Below, piece by piece: positions 1 through 6,831 of a stretch of 7,990 nt of DNA; position 1 is the stretch's first letter, and each line of letters opens with the position of its first letter. Under the pieces are notes generated by a model. It did not search any database. It was not told where the DNA came from and saw only the letters and a program-made list of their open reading frames with translations. Source of the stretch: Promethearchaeota archaeon (GTDB lineage Archaea > Asgardarchaeota > Lokiarchaeia > Sigyniarchaeales > SOKP01); NCBI GenBank assembly GCA_016840695.1, contig JAEORV010000055.1, positions 1 through 7,990 on the forward strand, in the 5' to 3' direction. The position numbers and the translations under genes were made by a program.

Positions 1-1
1 A

Positions 2-688
2 GAAGCAATCATATTAGCAAAACCTGTAAAAACGGAATTATTCAAGAAGTACGATGAGGAACATATCAGAGAAGCTTTCATGAAGGTTTCCTCTCCAAAT
101 GTTTCAGATGCGATGCATAGATCTGGTGAAATGAGAGGATTAAAACCGGTATGGATTGGTACGGAGGATCATCCATTAAAATTTGTTGGTCCTGCTTATC
201 CCGTGAGAACTTATAACGGGGATTGGAGCAAACCAGTTGAAGCTATCGAGGAAGCTGAACCGGGAGATGTAATCGTAATTGATGCGTGTGGAGGAGAAAT
301 TGCAGTATGGGGTGAATTGGCTTCTTGGAGTTGCAAAACAAAGGGTATTTCAGGGGTAGTCATAGATGGAGCAATAAGAGATATAGATGACATAAGAAAG
401 CTGAAATTCCCTGCTTTTGCTAAATATTTTACTCCAACAGCAGGGGAACCTAGAGGGTTAGGAGAAACTAATGTAAATATCGTATGTGCGGGGCAAAAAG
501 TCGACCCTGGAGATTGGATCATTGGTGATGATTCCGGTGTTGTAGTTGTTCCTAAGAGAAAAGCGCAGGAAATGGTTAATAGGGCAATTGATGTTCTCGA
601 GAAGGAAAACAGGTATAGAGAAGAAATCAAACGAGGTTCAACTCTTTCTGAAGTAACGTACTTAAAAAAATGGGAAAAGCAGAAATAA
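2..688 (+). CDS. Probable 3-hexulose-6-phosphate synthase/RraA-like bifunctional protein, C-terminal part (5' end outside window)
   Basis: The frame is open to the left edge of the window, so the ATG at 80 is almost certainly an internal methionine. The residues before it (AKPVKTELFKKYDEEHIREAF) look like the linker that joins an N-terminal 3-hexulose-6-phosphate synthase domain to an RraA-like domain in archaeal fusion proteins. The visible part is that RraA-like domain: VSDAMHR, GDWSKPVEAI, WGELAS, VVIDGAIRD and GDWIIGDDSGVVVVP. Counting from the Met at 80, Glu79, Arg100 and Asp101 match the D/E-X20-R-D metal-binding and catalytic motif of class II pyruvate aldolases of the RraA/HMG-aldolase fold. 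The Hps half interconverts hexulose 6-phosphate with ribulose 5-phosphate and formaldehyde, and is used in archaea for pentose supply or formaldehyde removal. The role of the RraA-like half in such fusions is not settled. The fusion itself is inferred, since the Hps domain lies outside the window. The next gene starts 21 bases downstream, suggesting an operon. Confidence 0.8.
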   Translation, partial: EAIILAKPVKTELFKKYDEEHIREAFMKVSSPNVSDAMHRSGEMRGLKPVWIGTEDHPLKFVGPAYPVRTYNGDWSKPVEAIEEAEPGDVIVIDACGGEIAVWGELASWSCKTKGISGVVIDGAIRDIDDIRKLKFPAFAKYFTPTAGEPRGLGETNVNIVCAGQKVDPGDWIIGDDSGVVVVPKRKAQEMVNRAIDVLEKENRYREEIKRGSTLSEVTYLKKWEKQK

Positions 689-691
689 ATT

Positions 692-698
692 GAAGGAG
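692..698 (+). promoter_or_regulatory. Shine-Dalgarno site for the TTG-started ketopantoate reductase gene
   Basis: GAAGGAG lies 11 bases before the TTG at 710. The preceding gene's TAA at 686-688 is in the same frame, so the start must lie between 689 and 710, and TTG is the only usual start codon there. A second AGGAG (704-708) is only one base from the TTG, which is too close to be the main site. Confidence 0.55.
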
Positions 699-709
699 CA
701 TCTAGGAGC

Positions 710-1690
710 TTGAGCAAGAAAAACATTAAGATTGGCATAATTGGTGCTGGATCGATTGGCTCTTTATTTGGAGGTTATTTAGCTGCCATTACATCTGACA
801 TTTATGATGTTGAGGTCTTTCTATTCGGAAGAAAGAGACACATGGATGCTATAGATAAGAACGGCTTGACAATTGAAAGAGAACAGCAAACAACAACCAT
901 TAAAAACATAAAAACTCATGAGGCATCAGAAAACCTTTCGATCATTTTTGATTATTTATTTATTACAACCAAAACCTATGATTTGAAAAATGTCCTTGTT
1001 CAATACCAGACTTTCATTGATACCTGCAAATATCTCGTTATTTTACAAAATGGAATAGGCAATGAACTGCTTGTTAAACAATTTTGTTCCGAAGATAAAA
1101 TTATACGGGCAGTAACTATAAATGGCGTCTTTCTTGATAAACCAGGACATTTAATTTATAGTGGAGTAGGATTAACAAAGATTGGATTTCCATTCAAGAG
1201 ACTAAAAAAAACTGAACAACGGAGTATAGATCTACATCTTTTAAAGGATTTACTTGATACAGCAAGCTTAAATACCATTTTAGTAGACGATATAATAAAG
1301 GAATGTTGGGAAAAAGCTTTTATAAACATAGGGATAAACGCTTTTGGAGCCTTAACTCGTTTAAAGAATGGAAAATTATTGGAAATAGAAGGATTAAAGG
1401 AGTTAATGGCAGAAGCAATTAGTGAATCCCTTTTAGTAGCAAAACGGAAAGGCATTCAACTATCTGATAAGGATTATATATCACTTACTTATGAAATTGC
1501 TAAAAATACAGCTGAAAATAAAAATTCCATGCTACAGGATATATTAAAAGGTAAGAATACGGAGATTGATTTTCTGAATGGGATTATTGTCGAATACGCA
1601 AAAGAATTAGGAATTTCCGTGCCAATTAATGATTTATTGACAAAATTAATTAAAGGGCTTGAACAGTTTGTTAAAAAAGTTGAGATATAA
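710..1690 (+). CDS. panE: Ketopantoate reductase (2-dehydropantoate 2-reductase), PanE/ApbA family
   Basis: The predicted product (326 aa) reduces 2-dehydropantoate (ketopantoate) to pantoate with NAD(P)H in the cytoplasm, on the way to CoA. The N-terminal Rossmann domain has the GxGxxG motif (Gly12, Gly14, Gly17), and the basic FGRKRH segment (39-44) after the second strand suggests a preference for NADPH. TTKTYD (86-91) and LQNGIG (112-117) are the usual PanE signatures. The C-terminal helical domain holds WEKAFINIGINA, with Lys202 and Asn206 at the positions of the E. coli catalytic Lys176 and Asn180. It also has TEIDFLNG (284-291) with Glu285 and the late ISVPIN motif. The length is normal for the family. 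The start is a TTG, forced by an in-frame stop just upstream. The gene lies between the RraA-like gene and phosphopantothenate synthetase with 21-base gaps on both sides, which supports a pantoate role rather than another 2-oxoacid reductase. Confidence 0.9.
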   Translation: MSKKNIKIGIIGAGSIGSLFGGYLAAITSDIYDVEVFLFGRKRHMDAIDKNGLTIEREQQTTTIKNIKTHEASENLSIIFDYLFITTKTYDLKNVLVQYQTFIDTCKYLVILQNGIGNELLVKQFCSEDKIIRAVTINGVFLDKPGHLIYSGVGLTKIGFPFKRLKKTEQRSIDLHLLKDLLDTASLNTILVDDIIKECWEKAFINIGINAFGALTRLKNGKLLEIEGLKELMAEAISESLLVAKRKGIQLSDKDYISLTYEIAKNTAENKNSMLQDILKGKNTEIDFLNGIIVEYAKELGISVPINDLLTKLIKGLEQFVKKVEI

Positions 1691-1711
1691 CAATAATATG
1701 TAGGATTTAAG

Positions 1712-2512
1712 ATGAGAGAAGATGTAAATCACGACAACACTCTACCTAAAGACCATCCTCGATATGAAAGTCTAGAATATCGTCATAGAATCATCGAGGG
1801 AATGAAGAATTTGGTAGTTTCCGAAGCAGGTCTAATTGCCCAAGGACGTGGTGAGTGTTTTGACTATATTCTAGGTGAAAAAACAAGTAGGTTTGCAGAA
1901 AAAGCAATTATGGCCGCCGTTGCTTTGTTGTTAATTTCTGAGAAGCCCGTTATAAGCGTAAACGGAAATACTGCAGCGTTAATTCCACATGAATTAGTAT
2001 CTTTATCAAATGCGGTTTCAGCACCTCTTGAAATTAACATATTTTACGGGAAGGAGGGGCGAGTTAAGGCGATTACCGATGTATTAACTGACGCAGGAGC
2101 ATTAAATTTGCTAGGAACTGATGAATCTGAAATGGTCGAAATTGAAGAACTTAGTAGTAATAGAAGGCGAGTAGATCCAAATGGTATTAAAATTGCTGAT
2201 ACTATTTTCGTACCGTTAGAAGATGGAGATCGTACCGAAGCACTTAAAAGACTAGAGAGAAAAGTAATAGCTATTGATTTAAATCCCATTAGTAGAACCG
2301 CAATCTGGGCAGATATCACCATAGTGGACAATATTGTTAGAGCCGTTCCAAAAATGATAGAGGTCGCAGAAGAATTAAAAAACCTAAAGAAGGAAGAATT
2401 AATTAAAATAGTAAAGGACTTCGATAACAAGAAGAACATCCAAGACACTCTTGAAATGATAAAGCAATATATTGAAGAGCAGAAAGAAGCAGCATTTAAC
2501 ATATTGAAATAA
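1712..2512 (+). CDS. 4-phosphopantoate--beta-alanine ligase (archaeal phosphopantothenate synthetase, PPS)
   Basis: The predicted product (266 aa) joins 4-phosphopantoate and beta-alanine using ATP to give 4'-phosphopantothenate. This is the archaeal replacement for bacterial PanC, in which pantoate is phosphorylated first. Family signatures run in order: PKDHPRYESL near the start, LIAQGRGECFDY (41-52), VNGN (83-86), LEINIFY (106-112), VPLEDGDR (167-174), DLNPISRTA (189-197) and TIVDN with RAVP (203-213). The last 50 residues are charged and helical (rich in Lys and Glu) and follow the conserved core. The start is the ATG at 1712, with a weak AGGA at 1702-1705. The gene is 21 bases after ketopantoate reductase and 39 bases before aspartate decarboxylase, so substrate-supplying enzymes flank it on both sides. 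The pantoate kinase that should make its phosphopantoate substrate is not in the window. Confidence 0.93.
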   Translation: MREDVNHDNTLPKDHPRYESLEYRHRIIEGMKNLVVSEAGLIAQGRGECFDYILGEKTSRFAEKAIMAAVALLLISEKPVISVNGNTAALIPHELVSLSNAVSAPLEINIFYGKEGRVKAITDVLTDAGALNLLGTDESEMVEIEELSSNRRRVDPNGIKIADTIFVPLEDGDRTEALKRLERKVIAIDLNPISRTAIWADITIVDNIVRAVPKMIEVAEELKNLKKEELIKIVKDFDNKKNIQDTLEMIKQYIEEQKEAAFNILK

Positions 2513-2551
2513 CCCATTAATTATCACATGATTTAGAAATTACGATGAAAA

Positions 2552-3727
2552 ATGATAGAAAAAGGATTAAATCAACAGGACATATTAAACATTCTAGAAG
2601 AGAAATTAAAAAGCGATCATTGCTACGAATCGGGGCAAATCTTAGGTTCCATGTGCACGGATCCGTTAGCCTTTGGTAAAAAAGTCTATTTAAAATACAT
2701 GCATAAAAATTTGGGAGATCCCGGTTTGTTTCCCTCAACAGCGAAATTAGAAGACGAGTTAATCTCGGAAATTGGAGAGCTTTACCATGGTAAAAACATT
2801 ATTGGTACATTTACTACTGGGGGTTCCGAAGCAAACATAATTGCCATGAGAATTGCAAAAAAGCTACGACCAGACATTAAAAAGCCGGAAATAATAGTCC
2901 CCGCTTCTGCGCACGCTTCTTTCGATAAGGGAGAAGACTTTTTAGGATTGAAAATTCAAAAGGCAAATTTAAAAGACAACTTCGAGTTAGATTTAGAGCA
3001 TTACGAATCGTTGATAAACAAGAATACATGCGGAGTCGTTGGTATTGCTGGAACAACTTCGTTAGGATTAATTGATCCAATAGAAAAAATTGGAAAGTTA
3101 GTAGAGGGAAAAAATATATTTTTCCACGTGGACGCCGCATTTGGAGGATTCATGCTACCATTTCTAAAGGAGTTGGGATATGACATCCCAAAATGGGATT
3201 TTGCCGTTAAATCCGTGAGTTCAATCACCTCAGATCCGCACAAGATGGGATTAGGAATAATCCCTACAGGAGGTTTTTTAATACGAGATCCATCGGTTTT
3301 ACATAAGACGGGATTTGAAATTCCCTACCTAGCTGGTGGGGGGTTCAAGCATTTTCATATAGTTGGTACTAGACCTGGAGGCACGGTTATTTCATTTTGG
3401 GCAATAATGAGGCTTTTAGGAATGGAAGGATACAAAAAAATCGTGAAAGAATGCATGGAAAGCACTGAGTACTTGGAGAAACGAATAGCAGAAATAGATG
3501 GTGTTAAATTAGCGGTTAAACCAAAAATGAACATCGTAGGGCTCACAACAGAAAATGGAGAAAGCATCTGTGAAATAGACGACAAACTTCGTGAGAAAAA
3601 ATGGATGCTCGGTAAGTTTTTAGATTACAATTTAATAAGGATTGTAATAATGCCTCATGTTACTCAAAATCATCTGTCTCGGTTTTGTAACGACTTAGAA
3701 GAAATAATAATGAAACATGATCGTTAA
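2552..3727 (+). CDS. mfnA: L-aspartate decarboxylase, PLP-dependent group II (MfnA-type), likely for beta-alanine
   Basis: The predicted product (391 aa) is a pyridoxal-phosphate decarboxylase of the MfnA/glutamate-decarboxylase type. Members in archaea decarboxylate L-aspartate to beta-alanine, L-tyrosine to tyramine, or both. Visible motifs are FTTGGSEANI (87-96), the cofactor-stacking His121 in PASAHASFDKG, HVDAAFGGF (192-200) with Asp194 for the pyridine nitrogen, and SITSDPHKMG with Lys231 as the PLP Schiff-base lysine. GTRPGG (272-277) sits in the substrate-side loop, where I expect a (T/S)RSG-like motif, so the Pro-Gly may be a local variation. The first ATG after an in-frame TGA at 2546-2548 is at 2552, with no clear Shine-Dalgarno site. 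Placement right after the beta-alanine-using PPS argues that aspartate is the main substrate and CoA the end product, rather than the tyramine of methanofuran. This is an inference from context. Confidence 0.9.
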   Translation: MIEKGLNQQDILNILEEKLKSDHCYESGQILGSMCTDPLAFGKKVYLKYMHKNLGDPGLFPSTAKLEDELISEIGELYHGKNIIGTFTTGGSEANIIAMRIAKKLRPDIKKPEIIVPASAHASFDKGEDFLGLKIQKANLKDNFELDLEHYESLINKNTCGVVGIAGTTSLGLIDPIEKIGKLVEGKNIFFHVDAAFGGFMLPFLKELGYDIPKWDFAVKSVSSITSDPHKMGLGIIPTGGFLIRDPSVLHKTGFEIPYLAGGGFKHFHIVGTRPGGTVISFWAIMRLLGMEGYKKIVKECMESTEYLEKRIAEIDGVKLAVKPKMNIVGLTTENGESICEIDDKLREKKWMLGKFLDYNLIRIVIMPHVTQNHLSRFCNDLEEIIMKHDR

Positions 3728-3733
3728 GTTGAT

Positions 3734-3757
3734 TCTTTATTTTTGAATTATTTTTTC
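3734..3757 (+). terminator. U-rich terminator tract of the CoA gene cluster
   Basis: Just after the decarboxylase stop, the + strand reads a run of T clusters (TTTATTTTTG, then TTATTTTTTC) without a hairpin. This is the form of archaeal intrinsic termination signals. It lies inside the 3' end of the converging amidohydrolase gene. It is a reading of base composition only. Confidence 0.4.
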
Positions 3758-4600
3758 AGAATTATAATAAAATATGTCTTGTTTCTGCTCCTTGCTAATA
3801 GGAAGACATAAAATTTTATCTATTTCTATTTGCGCTGGATTTGTAATTGGTGAATCTGAACCAAATAGGATGCGCTCATGACCAACTGCCTTAATTAGTG
3901 AGAATAGAGCATATGGGATGGAACATGAAGTTTCGAAATAGATATTTTCGTATCTCTTTAAATTCATCCCCAATTCCATTGCGTATTCCATGGCATATCC
4001 TGCGTGCCCTACTATAATCTTAAGATCTGGAAAAGATTTAGCTAATTTTACTATATCTTTAGTAAACATGCCATTAAAAAATGTAACTTTAGGGTACGAA
4101 TGTAAAAACAAGATCTTGTTGCGCTCCTCCAATAAAGAGGCTAGTTTTAATACATCTCGAGGTACTTTGATTAAATGAAGGATAGGATGAAGTTTCACAC
4201 CATAGAATCCATTATCAAAATGATTCTCTAAGGTTCTATAGTCATCATTCTCCTGATCTTGACTCATATTTGGATTAAACCAGAAAAATTTATAAAAGCG
4301 ATCTGGATGTTTTTTGCTTAAATTAATTACATCTTGATGGTCTAATTGGCCTTTCGGCATTGTTTTTTTATAATTTTCAAACGCCTTCAGCATCTTATTA
4401 TTAGTATCTCCATATTCTTCTTCTTTTTCTCCTTTATCTACATAATCACTTGGTCTTGCTGCTCTATTTGTTGTAGTGAGTATTGCTTTCTCAATATTAA
4501 ATTGATCCATGTACTCAATTAGACTCATGTTTCGGGGAAGAAAAATTCCTATTGTATGCATGTGTGCGTCAAATATCTTGAACTTGTTTTTTTCTATCAT
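3737..4600 (-). CDS. Amidohydrolase_2 family metal-dependent hydrolase or decarboxylase (tandem copy 2)
   Basis: The predicted product (287 aa) is a TIM-barrel metalloenzyme of the amidohydrolase superfamily (Amidohydro_2, ACMSD-like). The substrate cannot be told from sequence. Metal and catalytic motifs are DAHMH (His13, His15) after the first strand, GVKLHP (134-139), FLHS (His167), VGHAG (His199) and GSDSP (Asp249). These correspond to the HxH, His, His and Asp set of the superfamily. There is no signal peptide, so it is cytoplasmic. It is a clear paralogue of the gene upstream (4597-5430). The pair share the KIFDAH start, a FWFNP segment, IYFETS and the whole domain order. The start codon overlaps the upstream stop (ATGA), and GGTGA at 4604-4608 is a good Shine-Dalgarno site, so translation is probably coupled. 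Its 3' end converges on the decarboxylase gene with a 9-base gap. Confidence 0.85.
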   Translation of the reverse strand: MIEKNKFKIFDAHMHTIGIFLPRNMSLIEYMDQFNIEKAILTTTNRAARPSDYVDKGEKEEEYGDTNNKMLKAFENYKKTMPKGQLDHQDVINLSKKHPDRFYKFFWFNPNMSQDQENDDYRTLENHFDNGFYGVKLHPILHLIKVPRDVLKLASLLEERNKILFLHSYPKVTFFNGMFTKDIVKLAKSFPDLKIIVGHAGYAMEYAMELGMNLKRYENIYFETSCSIPYALFSLIKAVGHERILFGSDSPITNPAQIEIDKILCLPISKEQKQDIFYYNSEKIIQK

Positions 4601-5430
4601 TTTTCACCAATTAACTTGCTGATGTTGTTGTAGAACACATTTTCTAAGGTTTCTCGACTCAAATTAAGCATCATTATCTTGCTTATTTCGATATCCGGAT
4701 TTGTTGCGGAAGGCGAGTCGGAACCATACATTACTCGATGATCTCCCATAATCTTAATGAGCGTCATGATTCCATATGGCACTGATAATGATGTTTCGAA
4801 ATAGATATTTGGGAATTTTGTAAAGTATCTCAACTCATTGATCATGTATTCCATTGTATATGCTGCGTGCCCGATAATGCATTTTAACTCGGGATATTGC
4901 TTAACGAGTTCGAAATAATCCTTTGCTCTGAACGCATCTTGAAAGAAAAATCCGGCACCCGAATGTAGAAACAAGGGAACATCGTATTCAATGCAAAATT
5001 CTGCTAGAGAAAAGAGGTCTTCTGGAATTTTGAGAAGATCAACACACATTTGGGTTTTTACTCCTTTAAATTCGTATTCCTTGATAAATTTCCTCATTAA
5101 TTTCCAATCGTCGTCGTTAGCAATTTTAGGATTGAACCAATAAAATCCGAATAGATTTACATTCTCTTGCACGAGTTTGAGAACCTCATCATGGTTTAAT
5201 TGGTCTTTTAAGCCGAAATGTTCAACGAACATTGCCTCATCAAAGTTTTCCATAGAGCTTTCATCGGGAAGAAGGTTAAATTTCTCCAGAGTCGTGTGTT
5301 TATTAATTGTCGTGATTATTGCTTTATCAATTCCAAATTTTTCGAGATATTCAAGTATACTCTCGTCTCTCTTCTTAAAACGACCTAAATAATGAACATG
5401 TGCATCGAAAATCTTTATTCCATCAATCAT
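4597..5430 (-). CDS. Amidohydrolase_2 family metal-dependent hydrolase or decarboxylase (tandem copy 1)
   Basis: The predicted product (277 aa) is a paralogue of the following gene, with the same TIM-barrel motif order: DAHVH (His11, His13), FYWFNP, FLHS (His156), IGHAA (His188), FETS and GSDSP (Asp238). It differs at the fourth strand, where the usual KLHP is KTQM (125-128), so the histidine there is replaced by glutamine. The metal set HxH, His, His, Asp is otherwise intact, so it is probably active but may have a different substrate. The start ATG lacks a Shine-Dalgarno site. A TATA-like element lies about 45 bases upstream, so this gene is likely the first of a two-gene transcript. It could alternatively be read from the yjbQ transcript, as the 117-base gap is co-directional. 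The substrate is unknown. Confidence 0.85.
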   Translation of the reverse strand: MIDGIKIFDAHVHYLGRFKKRDESILEYLEKFGIDKAIITTINKHTTLEKFNLLPDESSMENFDEAMFVEHFGLKDQLNHDEVLKLVQENVNLFGFYWFNPKIANDDDWKLMRKFIKEYEFKGVKTQMCVDLLKIPEDLFSLAEFCIEYDVPLFLHSGAGFFFQDAFRAKDYFELVKQYPELKCIIGHAAYTMEYMINELRYFTKFPNIYFETSLSVPYGIMTLIKIMGDHRVMYGSDSPSATNPDIEISKIMMLNLSRETLENVFYNNISKLIGEK

Positions 5431-5469
5431 CCAAAAGGCTCAATAACTTTTATTCAAGTAACTTCTATA

Positions 5470-5482
5470 ATTGTATACAAAA
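5470..5482 (-). promoter_or_regulatory. Possible TATA box for the amidohydrolase pair
   Basis: On the - strand the sequence TTTTTGTATACAA lies about 43-45 bases before the ATG at 5430. With archaeal TATA-to-start spacing this would leave a short leader. The whole gap 5431-5547 is very AT-rich, so other elements in it (for example AATATTAAATA) are also possible and the choice is uncertain. Confidence 0.3.
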
Positions 5483-5547
5483 ATATTTCATTCTTTATTT
5501 TATTTAATATTTTCAATGAGAGATTAATTTAATGTCTAGTATCTAAT

Positions 5548-5958
5548 CTATGGAGATTCACCCTGAATTTGGACATATACTTTTCTATTTCGGGGACCAT
5601 CATATTCTGCAAGCATTATTCCCTGCCACGTCCCTAAAATTAGCTTTCCATCATGTATCAATACATCTAAGGATGATCCTGTGAGAGTTGTTTTAATGTG
5701 TGCATCTGAATTTCCTTCCATGTGAGAAAATCCTGAAACTTGTGGAATTAGTTTCTTAAAATATGTGACAATGTCTTTCATAACAGCAGGATCTGCGTTT
5801 TCATTGATAGTTATGGCTGCGGTAGTGTGGGGAACGAATACATGGCATACTCCCTCCCTTATTCCTGAATTTTTCACGAGTTTCTTAATATTACTTGTAA
5901 TATCCAATAAAACCTCTCTTTTTGGCGTTTTTACTCTTAATTCTTCATATACTATCAT
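5548..5958 (-). CDS. yjbQ: YjbQ/UPF0047 family protein
   Basis: The predicted product (136 aa) is a full-length member of the YjbQ (UPF0047) family. These are small soluble proteins found in all domains of life, and some have weak thiamine-phosphate synthase activity in E. coli. The true physiological role is unsettled. Conserved residues are HTTAAITINE (44-53, with His44 and Glu53), HMEGNSDAHIK (79-89, with His79 and His87), LILGTWQGI (106-114) and YDGPRNRKV (119-127). The histidines line the likely metal or ligand pocket in known structures. The start ATG at 5958 has a GGTG site five bases upstream. The crotonase gene ends 9 bases before it on the same strand, so the two probably share a transcript. 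No neighbour in the window is a thiamine gene. Confidence 0.92.
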   Translation of the reverse strand: MIVYEELRVKTPKREVLLDITSNIKKLVKNSGIREGVCHVFVPHTTAAITINENADPAVMKDIVTYFKKLIPQVSGFSHMEGNSDAHIKTTLTGSSLDVLIHDGKLILGTWQGIMLAEYDGPRNRKVYVQIQGESP

Positions 5959-5967
5959 TCCAACACC

Positions 5968-6729
5968 CTAAAATTGTCCGTGCTTTCCTTCTCCGTGTGT
6001 AAACGCCTTGCTCCCGTCTAAATATTCACCACTTTCCAATGTTTTTACCCCATACTCGAATTCATTTGCCATAGCCGCTTTTAAATCCATCCCAAATTGT
6101 TCGATTGCAGACAAACGATCGTTTCTCATACAGGCTTTAGGAAACGTCGCGATTTGTCTGGCTAATTGCTCTGCTTCTGGCTTAGATTGTCCATCTTCAA
6201 CAACGCGATTAGCAAGCCCCCAAGAATAGGCCTCATCGGCCGTTACAGGTCGACCAGTTAGTATCATATCCATTGCTCGGCTCATTCCTATAAGTCTTGG
6301 AAGCCGAACCGTGCCTCCATCTATCAATGGAACGCCAAATCTACGGCAAAAAACTCCAAAAATCGCACTTCTCTCGACCACGCGCATGTCGCACCATAAC
6401 GCTAACTCCAGACCTCCAGCAACAGCGTAACCCGCAACAGCAGCAATTATCGGTTTTGAAAGAATCATTCTTGAAGGACCCATTGGACCGTCTCCCTCTT
6501 TATCAATGCGATTTCCACGACCGTCAGCAACGGCTTTAAGATTTGCCCCAGAACAAAAAGATCCGTTCGCACCCCACAAAACCGCAACTAAAGCATCATC
6601 ATCTCGTTCAAAATCTCGGAATGCATCAGCGAGCTCTTTTGCAGTAGGACCATCTACGGCGTTTTTCACTTCTGGATTGTCGATAATTATCGTGACAATG
6701 GGATAATTCTTTTCAATTCTAACTACCAT
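5968..6729 (-). CDS. Enoyl-CoA hydratase/isomerase (crotonase) family protein lacking a standard catalytic Glu
   Basis: The predicted product (253 aa from the ATG at 6729) has the crotonase fold. FCSGANL (58-64) and the GYAVAGGLELAL segment (100-111) form the two halves of the oxyanion hole that binds the acyl-CoA thioester. GGTVRLPRLIG (138-148) and the C-terminal GEGKHGQF are also typical. Aligned by eye to rat enoyl-CoA hydratase, Glu144 is replaced by Cys128 (FGVFCRR) and Glu164 by Asp154 (RAMDMILTG). Asp137, in LIDGG, may act instead. It is therefore safer to name the superfamily than a hydratase. A TTG at 6753 would add eight residues, but the ATG fits the usual start of the family. G+C is visibly higher than in most neighbours, and the FCRR/GVPLIDGG subfamily is, to my memory, common in bacteria, so transfer is possible. 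yjbQ follows 9 bases later. Confidence 0.87.
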   Translation of the reverse strand: MVVRIEKNYPIVTIIIDNPEVKNAVDGPTAKELADAFRDFERDDDALVAVLWGANGSFCSGANLKAVADGRGNRIDKEGDGPMGPSRMILSKPIIAAVAGYAVAGGLELALWCDMRVVERSAIFGVFCRRFGVPLIDGGTVRLPRLIGMSRAMDMILTGRPVTADEAYSWGLANRVVEDGQSKPEAEQLARQIATFPKACMRNDRLSAIEQFGMDLKAAMANEFEYGVKTLESGEYLDGSKAFTHGEGKHGQF

Positions 6730-6780
6730 AAAAGGAGATAGTATTATAGACAAAATAATAATTATGATTTAAATCAAGAT

Positions 6781-6792
6781 ATTTTTATATAG
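6781..6792 (-). promoter_or_regulatory. TATA-like box for the crotonase-yjbQ transcript
   Basis: The - strand reads ACTATATAAAAAT about 55 bases before the ATG at 6729. This would put the transcript start near 6757-6762 with a leader of about 30 bases. If instead the TTG at 6753 is used, the transcript would be nearly leaderless. No Shine-Dalgarno site precedes either start. Confidence 0.4.
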
Positions 6793-6794
6793 TG

Positions 6795-6830
6795 AAAAAA
6801 TTAAAAATAAAAAGAAATAAAGAATTAAAA
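6795..6830 (-). terminator. U-rich terminator tract after the porB-like gene
   Basis: Directly after the TGA or TAA end of the porB-like frame, the - strand carries several T runs (TTTTAATTC, TTTATTTCTTTTTATTTTTAA, TTTTTTC) over about 35 bases, with no hairpin. This matches archaeal poly-U termination. No remnant of a further por coding segment is visible in it. Confidence 0.45.
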
Positions 6831-6831
6831 C

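Noticed and set aside
80..688. A complete RraA-type ribonuclease E regulator gene starting at the ATG at 80
   Set aside because: The frame is open to the left edge and the residues before the ATG match the linker of archaeal Hps-RraA fusions. RraA-like proteins with the R-D motif are aldolase-fold enzymes, and regulation of RNase E is not expected in archaea.
211..738. A 175-codon frame on the - strand opposite the RraA-like gene
   Set aside because: It lies opposite a clearly conserved gene, has a low-complexity Ser/Thr/Pro-rich translation and no recognisable motif.
2517..2738. A 73-codon - strand frame spanning the gap before the decarboxylase gene
   Set aside because: Most of it overlaps the conserved N-terminus of the decarboxylase and it shows no family features or ribosome site.
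6297..6539. An 80-codon + strand frame inside the crotonase gene
   Set aside because: It is antisense to conserved crotonase motifs, and its Gln/Arg-rich translation is what a shadow frame of a higher-G+C gene would give.
6731..6737. An AAAGGAG on the + strand resembling a Shine-Dalgarno site
   Set aside because: No + strand coding frame begins after it. It lies in the leader of the - strand crotonase gene.
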